Source: Mesostigma viride
Taxonomy: Eukaryota > Streptophyta > Mesostigmatophyceae > Mesostigmatales > Mesostigmataceae
NCBI GenBank assembly: GCA_009746045.1
Contig: RPFO01000542.1
Location: forward strand, 294,001 to 326,394
DNA length: 32,394 bases
Direction of reading: 5' to 3'
This document shows positions 25,552-32,394 of this stretch, piece by piece (position 1 is the first letter of the stretch; every line of letters begins with the position of its first letter). Below the pieces are notes generated by a model. It saw nothing but the letters and a program-made list of their open reading frames with translations. It searched no databases and was not told the DNA's origin. The translations under genes and the position numbers were made by a program.

Positions 25552-26659
25552 AGGAGTCGGAGGAGGCGGATCCCGTCGCGATGGTGGTCGTCAAGTTGCC
25601 GGAGGAGATGACGAACGAGGAGCTGGCCAAGGAGCGGGCGCGACTGCTCGCTCTGAACAACGGGAACGAGAACGCCGAGGCCGTCAAGCGCATCCAGGCG
25701 TACATCGAGGCGCGCGAGATCGAGCAGAGCGCGTTTCCGACGGCGGCGGACATAGCGGGGCGGACGGGGACCGTCAGACGGGGCTGGAGAAGGCCAGCGC
25801 GCAGACCCTGACGTTCCTCGAGAGGGCGTATCGCGAGACCTTGCGGTTCTCGCACGACACGTCCGCGTTGCGTCCGAGCGCGCGAGGCGTCAATCTCATC
25901 AAAGACCGGCTGCTGGAGTGCGTGGAGAAGACGCTCAACGACGAGGAGACGCGTCTGCGCGCCGTCCGCGACGCCCTGACGAAAGACACGTCGGTGCGCA
26001 AGGCGGCCAACGACGCGCTCAACCGGTACAAGGAGCAGTGGCGACCCGCCTACGACACGTTCGAGGCCTATCTGGAAGGCGACCGAGCGCGCCGCGCGCC
26101 GAACGTCATGATCTCGTTCCTCATGAACATGGGCATACAAGGGGAGATCGCGAGCTACGTCGAGAACCCGTACTCGTTCGTGCGTCTCAACGTGGCGGGG
26201 AACACGCCCAAGGTGCTCGAATGGCTCTTGAGCGAGCGGTACAAGCAGGACAACGCGGGGTCCAAGGCCCTGCGGCCCATCCTGGACGGCGACAGCAACG
26301 CCATGAAGAATAACCTCAAGAACGCGAGTCACAAGGCGATGGACGAGGAGGCGGTCCGACTGCGCAAGAGCCACGACGAGCACAACGCCGCCGACATCAG
26401 CGGGAAGGCCGCCAAGAAGCTGCTGCTAGACGATTTCCTGCGCCAGAAACGTGCGGCCGAGGCCGCCTACGGCGACGCGATCGACGCCGAGCCGCGCGGC
26501 GTCATGTTCGACTTCCTGTGGACTACGCAGGAGATCTCCAAAATGAGTGTAGACGACATTTCGAAATTGGTCGCGAATCCGGCCGAATGGGTGCAGCGGT
26601 CCGCGGACAACGCGAAACGCATGCGGACGTTTATTTTCACGAACGAATATTTTCGTTGA
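25548..26659 (+). CDS. Hypothetical alpha-helical protein (one frameshift)
   Basis: The ATG at 25548 opens a frame with a helical, highly charged N-terminus (LPEEMTNEELAKERARLLAL...). Near 25755 a one-base deletion in CGGACGGGGACC moves the coding signal to the frame that reads LEKASAQTLTFLERAYRETL and continues to 26659, giving about 370 residues. The protein is rich in Glu, Lys, Arg and Ala with long predicted helices and coiled-coil character, plus one less polar stretch (NVMISFLMNMGIQGEIASYV). It ends FIFTNEYFR. It resembles structural virion proteins only in composition; no family is recognised. Confidence 0.65.
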
Positions 26660-26676
26660 TGTGTATGAATTAAGAA

Positions 26677-26889
26677 ATGAATGACCTTTACGCAATCTTG
26701 CTGACTCTCGTGGGAGTGATGGTGATATGGTTCGGGACGTCCATGATCCCCAAGAACCCCAAACAATCCTCTACATTGCAAAATCTTCCCAGCCGCGTGT
26801 TCATTGCGGGGGGCATGCTCGCGTGCATCCCGGGCGCCATCGCGGCCTTCCGTTTCGCACGGGAACGGATGGCTAGTTCCAAAACGTGA
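26677..26889 (+). CDS. Small two-transmembrane protein
   Basis: This 70-residue protein contains two hydrophobic segments, AILLTLVGVMVIWFGTSM and VFIAGGMLACIPGAIAAF, separated by a polar loop with prolines, and ends in a basic tail. It starts 17 nt after the previous gene and stops six nt from the end of the convergent exonuclease gene. It is the third small hydrophobic gene in this plus-strand run. No family is recognised. Confidence 0.6.
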   Translation: MNDLYAILLTLVGVMVIWFGTSMIPKNPKQSSTLQNLPSRVFIAGGMLACIPGAIAAFRFARERMASSKT

Positions 26890-26895
26890 AGTTCG

Positions 26896-27756
26896 CTAGA
26901 GATGTGACTTCTTCCACCTCCTTCTCCTTTTTCTCGACGACCGGGGCAGGCAGAGCCCGCGGGGTTTGTCGATAAACGGGAACGGCTCCTCCTGTTTCGG
27001 TCCGATGTCGAGGTCGACCTCCACTCCCGCCCGTCGAGTCCTCTTGCCGCTCCCCCGCGACGAAGCCGTCGACCGATCCGAGTCCGACCCGGACCCCGAG
27101 CCGGCGAACGCGCCCGTCTTGTCCAGGTACTCGAGCCCGCCCTTGGCGTCGATCTCGACCCAGTCGTTGCGGAACTTTTGCATGACCGGGAAGTAGCGCC
27201 GAAACCAGCCTCGATCCCGTTTCATCTCCAAGATGTCGAGCACCTGCTCGCTCCACGTCGTCGGCGGCGAGTACTGCACGAAATGGGCCACCTCCAGGTT
27301 CAGGATCTCCAATAGCACCTGCACTTGGGGGACGTAGTACTTCGGACACTCGTGCGTGATCTTGCGGCGGAGGGGACACTTGATCTCGATCAGGATGCCG
27401 TCCGTGGTCACTCGGTCCGGGCTCCCTCCCAGCCAGGGATGCAGCGGATGCGCGATCAGGCCGAACTCGAGACACGTTTTCCCCGTCACCTTTTCGTACT
27501 CGCGCGCGGCGACGTCCTCGTTGTCGTTGCCCCATTTCGTGGCGGCGTTGCCCGCGAAGGCGTAGCGCGAGTCCCCGAGTTTCTTGCGCAACAGTTTCTC
27601 GCGACTCTGGTACGGATTGCAACCGATGGCGGCCGCCAGGTCGGACGCGGTCAGCATCTTGTCGCGGATGGCGAACCATTCCGGACTGCGCTGGGGCGGC
27701 GTCCGGATCTTGAGCAGTTCCAGGACCGCCGGGTGGACGTAGGTGTTTTTCTCCAT
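26896..27756 (-). CDS. YqaJ/lambda-type exonuclease (viral recombinase)
   Basis: This 286-residue protein belongs to the PD-(D/E)xK exonuclease group that resects double-strand ends for single-strand annealing. Visible motifs: QRSPEWFAIRDKMLTASDLAAAIG near residues 18-42 (the usual RxxxIxAS-type motif), GNDNEDVAAREYEKVTG, the catalytic GGSPDRVTTDGILIEIKCP at about 112-127 (D ... E-x-K), then PKYYVPQVQVLLEILNLE, the conserved YxxQxQ helix. The last 90 residues are low-complexity and basic, ending KRRRRWKKSHL, possibly a DNA-binding or nuclear-localisation tail. It is co-oriented with the Holliday junction resolvase 55 nt away; together they form a recombination module. Confidence 0.88.
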   Translation of the reverse strand: MEKNTYVHPAVLELLKIRTPPQRSPEWFAIRDKMLTASDLAAAIGCNPYQSREKLLRKKLGDSRYAFAGNAATKWGNDNEDVAAREYEKVTGKTCLEFGLIAHPLHPWLGGSPDRVTTDGILIEIKCPLRRKITHECPKYYVPQVQVLLEILNLEVAHFVQYSPPTTWSEQVLDILEMKRDRGWFRRYFPVMQKFRNDWVEIDAKGGLEYLDKTGAFAGSGSGSDSDRSTASSRGSGKRTRRAGVEVDLDIGPKQEEPFPFIDKPRGLCLPRSSRKRRRRWKKSHL

Positions 27757-27811
27757 CGAGAAAAGTGCTCGTTACCCGTCGGCAAAAAAGAGGACGGTCG
27801 CCAAACGCGCG

Positions 27812-28408
27812 TCACAGGGTGACCTCCCTCGTCGCCGGTCGCTCCTCGACCAGTTTCGACAGGCCCTGCAGGAAGGCGTCGGCGGCGTCGTCCTTCTTGT
27901 GGAGGGAGTGGAAGTACTTGACGTGAACGGGGTACTGCTCCAGGATCTTGGCGGTGTGCTCGATGGCGACCTTCTTGTTGTACCGGTACCGGTTCCTTAT
28001 ATTGCATTCGACCGGGGGGCCCGTGTAGACGTGCAGTTTCCGTGACGGCGATACGAACTCCACTTTCATCTTGGGGAACTCGTCCGTGTCGGTTGGACGG
28101 TAGAGCAGATGCGTCTCGAAGAAGGACTGGATGACGTGGCTGATCACTTTCATCTTGACGTTGGTCTTGGTCTGCCGCTCGATGAGGACCTTATCCGCGA
28201 CGCAGAACGACCCGATGCGACGGAACAGTTCGGCGGGCAGTTTCTTGCACGCCTCTTCGAGAGACGCCGCGTCGAGATCGATGACTTCCCAGTTCAGGAT
28301 CTCGAAGCGGGCGTTTCCGGCGTACTCGTTGGGCGCCCCTTCGCAGTGTTGCAGAGTGCAGTAGGCTAGGTTGGTGATGCCGACGTCGAAACTCAGGTAG
28401 ATCGTCAT
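27812..28408 (-). CDS. Holliday junction resolvase, RuvC fold (poxvirus A22-like)
   Basis: This 198-residue protein cuts four-way DNA junctions to resolve replicated genomes or recombination intermediates. It shows all four acidic positions of the RuvC/RNase H fold: SFDVGITNLAY (first Asp), VLIERQTKTN (Glu), and HKKDDAADAFLQG (the paired Asp motif near residue 171), as well as the family's FVSPSRKL and KKVAIEHTAKIL segments. Length fits the NCLDV resolvases, which are about 150-200 residues. It is divergent from the gene at 28445 with 36 bp between the starts, and that gap contains an ATATATA run. Confidence 0.9.
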   Translation of the reverse strand: MTIYLSFDVGITNLAYCTLQHCEGAPNEYAGNARFEILNWEVIDLDAASLEEACKKLPAELFRRIGSFCVADKVLIERQTKTNVKMKVISHVIQSFFETHLLYRPTDTDEFPKMKVEFVSPSRKLHVYTGPPVECNIRNRYRYNKKVAIEHTAKILEQYPVHVKYFHSLHKKDDAADAFLQGLSKLVEERPATREVTL

Positions 28409-28434
28409 ATCGGACGTTATTTTCCGATACTACG

Positions 28435-28441
28435 ATATATA
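28435..28441. promoter_or_regulatory. ATATATA run between divergent starts
   Basis: It lies 27 nt before the resolvase ATG at 28408 (minus) and four bases before the ATG at 28445 (plus). It is A/T-rich in GC-rich surroundings, so probably promoter sequence. Confidence 0.4.
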
Positions 28442-28444
28442 AGA

Positions 28445-28960
28445 ATGATCCCGGTGAACGTGCCTCCCAACGCATTTTCGTACGCGGACTTTGTGGGCGG
28501 GTCGTCGGTCGCGGTGGGCCGGACGACGGACAAACAAGTTGCGGACGGGGCGTTCCCGGTGTACCGCACGTTCCTGTCGGCCCCGAACCTGGAGGAGGTC
28601 CGGAACCGCCTGCGATACTCGCTCAAGATCTCGGTCCCCATCGAGACGCTCGTGCAGAAGGCGCGCATGGTGTACGAATCCCGACGCGACATCCGCTTGC
28701 TCGAGCGGCGGTCGGTGACGCGCGGCAGCTGCGACGACCGGTGGGATCTGCTCGACGAGCTGAACCGCGATCTGATGGCGAAGATGAGCCGCGAGCGGGA
28801 ACTCTATTGCAACTCGGACCTGTTCCGCCGACTCGCGAGCGTCGCGCTGGGCGAGGCCAATTTGAGCAGCTTCGTCAACCCGCTGCAGGAGTACACGGTC
28901 GAGTCCCTCCGCAACAACAAGAACAACCCCATCATCATCGACAACATCATGGACCCCTGA
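28445..28960 (+). CDS. Hypothetical protein, helical
   Basis: This 171-residue protein is intact. It starts MIPVNVPPNAFSYADFVGG, has a Gly/Val-rich beta-like N-terminus followed by helical, Arg-rich sequence with two cysteines (RGSCDDRW and ELYCNSDLF), and ends NNPIIIDNIMDP. The C-terminal asparagine- and isoleucine-rich tail is conspicuous. It stands divergent from the resolvase. No family is recognised. Confidence 0.7.
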   Translation: MIPVNVPPNAFSYADFVGGSSVAVGRTTDKQVADGAFPVYRTFLSAPNLEEVRNRLRYSLKISVPIETLVQKARMVYESRRDIRLLERRSVTRGSCDDRWDLLDELNRDLMAKMSRERELYCNSDLFRRLASVALGEANLSSFVNPLQEYTVESLRNNKNNPIIIDNIMDP

Positions 28961-29082
28961 GTCGCGCGTGCATCGCGCACATCCGAAATGATCGCGCGGG
29001 GTTTTTACACCGACGTCCGGCGAGGACCCACACGGAACAACGACGCTTTCCGATTCGACGCTGATCCGTAAAAAGTCCATAA

Positions 29083-29090
29083 AAAATTGA
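29083..29090 (+). promoter_or_regulatory. AAAATTGA, identical to the mimivirus early promoter motif
   Basis: This octamer lies 27 nt upstream of the metalloprotease ATG at 29118 in an A/T-rich 30-nt stretch. AAAATTGA is the documented early promoter element of mimivirus and of the Cafeteria roenbergensis virus. I found no second exact copy at a gene start here, so chance is possible. Confidence 0.4.
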
Positions 29091-29117
29091 ATCAATTATC
29101 GCTCCCCTTTGTAAACA

Positions 29118-30893
29118 ATGTCACGATGCACCAGGAAGACGTTGCAGGGGAGACAATGCCTCCACGCCGCGGTCGGAAGGGGCAAGACTTGCGCCACGCA
29201 CCTGGCCTGTTCTGCAAGACGGAGGGGAGTGCACGTGGCGAGACAGGGGGGAGGGGGCGCGTGGAATGGACCGCCTCTCCCGCCCGGCGTGTGGGACTCC
29301 CTGCCCACGGACGTCGTCCGGGATATCGCGAAAAGGTCGGGTCAGTTCCTGATCGACCCGCGCGCGATGAAGGCCGGACTCAGCGGGCTCCGGAAGATCA
29401 AAGAGGAACAGGCAAAGCCGTCGATCGAGGAACGCCGTAAGTTACCCCGGTATAATGGGACCGTAGAACAAGACAAGCGGTACTCGGAACTTGGTGCTCA
29501 ACTTAAGAAGATCAGTCCGTACTGGGATATGCTGGGTGACAAGCAGAAACTGCTAGGCAAAAACCGGATGCTGCAGGACAAGATTGACTGGCGGCTTTTC
29601 TTGGAGAGGAAGAGGGATCCCGGCGACAAGAAAACGTGGTTCAACCCGAAGACGCAGCGGTTCGAAGAGCCCGACCCGCGAGTCGAGTTCTTCGAACGCC
29701 GCACCGCCGGACTCGACGCGTCCGAGTTTCCCACCAAGGAACAATTCGAGAAGGAATTCGCGCAGTACTTGGAGGAATTGAAAAAGGGAGACCGCGACCT
29801 CTTGGACGAACCCCGCCGTCGTGGCGCGCACTTCGACCGCCGGCCGTCGACGGACATCCGCACGCGAGTGGACAAGACTCTACCGACCCTAGACGATCTG
29901 GAAATACCGATGAAGAACGTCGTGAAGGAACTCGAGCTGCGTCTGGGCAAGAAACGCAACCAGCTCCTCAAGGACGGGAAGCTGGACCTCACCGACGCGG
30001 ACCTCGACACGTTCGCGCGCGTACTAAACAAGCACGTGTTCGGAGGCGCCATGCCGGACGACGTCGTGTTCGAATTCCCCTCCCAGGACATCGTCAAAAC
30101 ACTGGACAGCAGATTCCTGGGAGTGACACTCGACTCTGGAAAGTATATAGGACTGAACCATGGTACTTTCGAAAAAGACTTTAATAAGGCTCTGAACAAT
30201 CCGAAAATATCATATCGCATTGACAGCATGAAGCCAGAGTCCCAGATGGAAGCGATCGCGCGAGTCGTAGGACACGAAATGGTGCATTCCGCGATGGATC
30301 ATTTTGCCAAGGATAAGCGCGGCGATCGCGTCAAGGAGATCAAATACGATTACCACGGTCCCCTATTCGAGAAGCTCAACCGTCTATGGCTGGGGACCAA
30401 TAACAACGACACCTCTGAGGTTTATGCCGACATGACTCGCGAGCAATTGGAGGAGAAACGAATGAAAGATCGACGACACAAAATGCAATGGAATCCCTCG
30501 TACAAGGGAACGATGAACACGAAAGAGTATTTGGATCATGTCGAGCGGGAAGACAAGGAATACTACGCGGGGCTGCCGCTCAAAGAGGCGCGTGATAGGC
30601 ACAAGGCGCGGAAGGAAGAGCGCGAGAAGAATCGTCCGGCGGAGACGTACGAAGAGCGGTACGGCGACGAGTGGTGGTACGGCATGGCCAAGGACAGGTT
30701 CGACAATATGGAGTACAAGGGGACGGACGGATACCACGACGCCGTGGACAAGTCGGACGACGAAGCGGAGGAATGGCACGACGCGCCCGCCGGTCAGCGA
30801 AGGGTCCGTCGGGCGCGTTCCATGGGGCTTCAAAAAAAACGCCGCCCCGTACGAGAACCATCCCGATGGCATCGAACAACGGTAAGTTCATGA
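29118..30893 (+). CDS. SprT-like zinc metalloprotease with N-terminal cysteine motif
   Basis: This 591-residue protein contains GHEMVHSAMD (HExxH, His386-Glu387-His390) and a third potential zinc ligand in DYHGPLFEKLN (His413), the arrangement of SprT/Spartan-type proteases, which cut proteins crosslinked to DNA. The metalloprotease region is preceded by FGGAMPDDVVFEF and a SprT-like beta segment. The N-terminus has a Cys/His cluster (SRCTRKTLQGRQC ... GKTCATHLAC) that could bind zinc, and the middle is a charged helical region. It is far longer than bacterial SprT (about 165 residues). The C-terminus passes through an A8 run near 30832; a shift there would end it at 30885 instead of 30893. 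The next gene's ATG lies inside its last codons. The octamer AAAATTGA lies upstream. Confidence 0.75.
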   Translation: MSRCTRKTLQGRQCLHAAVGRGKTCATHLACSARRRGVHVARQGGGGAWNGPPLPPGVWDSLPTDVVRDIAKRSGQFLIDPRAMKAGLSGLRKIKEEQAKPSIEERRKLPRYNGTVEQDKRYSELGAQLKKISPYWDMLGDKQKLLGKNRMLQDKIDWRLFLERKRDPGDKKTWFNPKTQRFEEPDPRVEFFERRTAGLDASEFPTKEQFEKEFAQYLEELKKGDRDLLDEPRRRGAHFDRRPSTDIRTRVDKTLPTLDDLEIPMKNVVKELELRLGKKRNQLLKDGKLDLTDADLDTFARVLNKHVFGGAMPDDVVFEFPSQDIVKTLDSRFLGVTLDSGKYIGLNHGTFEKDFNKALNNPKISYRIDSMKPESQMEAIARVVGHEMVHSAMDHFAKDKRGDRVKEIKYDYHGPLFEKLNRLWLGTNNNDTSEVYADMTREQLEEKRMKDRRHKMQWNPSYKGTMNTKEYLDHVEREDKEYYAGLPLKEARDRHKARKEEREKNRPAETYEERYGDEWWYGMAKDRFDNMEYKGTDGYHDAVDKSDDEAEEWHDAPAGQRRVRRARSMGLQKKRRPVREPSRWHRTTVSS

Positions 30894-31641
30894 ACGTCTC
30901 GGTCGGCGCTCCCATCATCCTCTCCGAGGAGGAACACGCGCGGTTCCAGGCGACCGGCGTGATGCCCGATCGCGGCGAGGAGTCCGCGCCGCCCCCGCCC
31001 GTCGCGGCGGAAGAGCCCGTCCCTCGTCCGAAGAATCCAAGCGTCTGGTCATCGAACCCGACCTGACTCTGCCCGTCTCCTCCGCCCCGTCCAAGTCGGC
31101 CGCCGCCGCCGCCACGGCCGAGGAGCTCGAGGAGGGCGAGATCCCGCCGGTCCCCAGGCGGAAGGTCGAGGCGAAGGAGGACCCCGAGTCCATCCACGTC
31201 AAGGGACAAAAGTTCGCGGTCGTCAGTGTGGTCGTGCCCCCGCGCTCGGACCACTTGGCGCTCAAACTCCGCGGGTCGTTCGACGACATGGCCGAGGCCG
31301 AGAAACACGCCGAGGAGATCATGAAGGCGGACCCCGACTTCGACATCTTCGTCGTGTCCATGTACAACTGGATCGTCCTCCCGCTGCCGGACGACATCCG
31401 CGCCGGCGTCAAGCACCGATACACCGACGAGCGGCTCGACAGGATCATGGGGAAGTACCACGAGGACCGGCTCAAGTCGAAGGAGTTTAACCAGGACCGC
31501 ATCCGGGCCAGCAAAGAGGCCGGCGCCAAGGGCGAGGCAGGGCCCGTGCAGGAAGGCGCCGTACCGACCGAGATCGTGCTCGAGGGCGGGCAGCCGACGT
31601 TCGAGGTGGTCGAGCACCTCCCAGACGCCGCGGCCGCGTAA
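30866..31641 (+). CDS. Hypothetical acidic protein (one frameshift)
   Basis: The protein begins MASNNGKFMNVSVGAPIILSEEE at 30866, overlapping the last codons of the metalloprotease. A Pro/Ala/Glu-rich linker follows. A one-base deletion near 31030 moves the coding signal to the frame reading EESKRLVIEPDLTLPV and later VVPPRSDHLALKLRGSFDDM, ending at 31641; total about 259 residues. The C-terminal half (AEKHAEEIMKADPDFDIFVVSMYNWIVLPLP) looks like a compact alpha/beta domain. Similar DxxxDIFVVxMYxWxxLPP patterns occur in a small family of uncharacterised giant-virus proteins as far as I recall; I cannot verify that. No function is assigned. Confidence 0.6.
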
Positions 31642-31667
31642 TTTTTTCGTCTCCTATTTCGTATAGC

Positions 31668-32328
31668 ATGGATTCGCTCGTGGGATCTGTACAGACGATC
31701 GGCAAGGTCGCGATGATCGGGTCGTCGGTCCTCGGGATCGTGGTCGGCACCGCGCTCCTGGCGGGGGGCACGGTGCTCTTCCTCCGGAGGAAGAAGTACG
31801 TCCAGGGCACCGCGCGCGTCACGCTCGTCCACAAGGCCGACGCGGCGGACAAGTCCGAGAACCCGAAGCTGAAGTGCGAGGAGGTCGTGAAGACGGTCAC
31901 GAGCAACAACAGCCGCACGAAGGGCACGTGGACCGGGGGGCAGTCCACGACCACCACGACGTCCTCCACGAGTACGATCAAGACGTGGAGGTGTCTCGTC
32001 GACGTCGTGTTCACGCACGAAGGGAAGGAGCACGGCGCCAAGATGTTCGTCGAGGGCGAGAAGCAGGCGAAGGCGGGAGACGAGGTGAAGGTCGAATGGG
32101 AGCCCGCGGATCCCGTCGGGACCCTCCGTCAATGCTGCGTGGGTCCTTCGCGAAGTACCTCAGCCTCGGCATGGCCGGCGTGGGCTCGTGTTTTTGATAG
32201 GTAGCGTCGTGATGATCTTGTTGAGGAATAACAAGGCCGCGCAGACGTTCGGGGCGTGCAGGCCTTATTCTAAACCACCTCTCGACCGCCGGACGTGGCG
32301 ACGCACGCACACGCGTCTTCGCCCGTAG
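31668..32328 (+). CDS. DUF3592-like two-transmembrane protein (two frameshifts)
   Basis: From the ATG at 31668 the protein has an N-terminal membrane segment (MIGSSVLGIVVGTALLAGGTVLFL), a basic stop-transfer run, and a soluble beta-rich domain (GTARVTLVHKAD ... CLVDVVFTHEGKEHGAKMF ... GDEVKVEWEPADPVG). A second membrane segment near the C-terminus (LSLGMAGVG then FLIGSVVMILL) is split over two further frames by one-base deletions near 32130 and 32185, giving about 220 residues and a stop at 32328. Two membrane helices flanking such a domain, with the closing V-x-V-x-x-x-P, is the layout of DUF3592 proteins. The assignment rests on topology and one motif. Confidence 0.6.
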
Positions 32329-32394
32329 GGAGAAGTCCGTACGGTAAATTACACACCCGACAACGGCGCGGACGTATTGCATTATATCTAATCG
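32329..32394. other. Window end, no feature seen
   Basis: The last 66 bases contain no reading frame or repeat that I can support. Confidence 0.5.

Noticed and set aside
1-32394. CRISPR arrays, rRNA genes and bacterial insertion sequences
   Set aside because: I saw no regularly spaced repeats, no rRNA-like conserved blocks and no DDE transposase other than the retroelement integrase.

Overview
The window reads as a stretch of a large eukaryotic dsDNA virus genome (nucleocytoplasmic large DNA virus or a mirusvirus-like relative), either free or integrated in a protist or algal host, that has been invaded by a host-type LTR retrotransposon. The viral part is GC- and CpG-rich, has tightly packed genes on both strands, and has no introns that I can demonstrate. 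It carries replication and recombination functions typical of such viruses: an archaeo-eukaryotic primase with a UL52-like zinc finger, a RuvC-fold Holliday junction resolvase, a YqaJ/lambda-type exonuclease, and a relative of a conserved uncharacterised NCLDV family. No capsid, polymerase or packaging gene is in view, so the lineage cannot be fixed.

Layout. Positions 1-499 hold no recognisable gene. Positions 500-1421 carry two small divergent genes. Positions 1342-2082 (minus) hold the N-terminal third of an adenosylcobalamin (B12)-dependent ribonucleotide reductase. Positions 2189-10058 (minus) are two head-to-tail paralogous fibre or adhesin-like genes with LamG/concanavalin-like domains. 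Positions 10112-10953 plus 19127-19171 (minus) are one KilA-N/Bro-like gene split by an 8173-bp Copia-like retrotransposon (10954-19126). The element has almost identical 645/644-bp LTRs and a 5-bp target duplication; removing it restores the host gene's frame. From 19383 to the end are viral genes: small membrane proteins, the A494R-like protein, a capping-enzyme-like protein, primase, cob(I)alamin adenosyltransferase, a SLATT-like membrane protein, a DUF3179-like protein, the exonuclease and resolvase, a SprT-like metalloprotease and a DUF3592-like membrane protein.

How it fits together. The most striking combination is a B12-dependent ribonucleotide reductase (here only a fragment) with an enzyme that makes its cofactor, adenosylcobalamin. 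This suggests a viral dNTP supply route that depends on host B12. The adenosyltransferase sits back-to-back with the primase over a short shared TATA-containing promoter. In the retrotransposon, gag and pol lie in one frame separated by UGA-CUA-G, a known strong readthrough context; a retropepsin-like domain lies between integrase and reverse transcriptase instead of before integrase; and an extra CpG-rich reading frame precedes gag.

Caveat. Many genes are broken by single-base frameshifts. Every one whose direction I could work out is a one-base deletion, many in homopolymers, in viral and retrotransposon genes alike. This looks more like long-read consensus error than gene decay, so disrupted genes are given as single entries with the shift positions stated.
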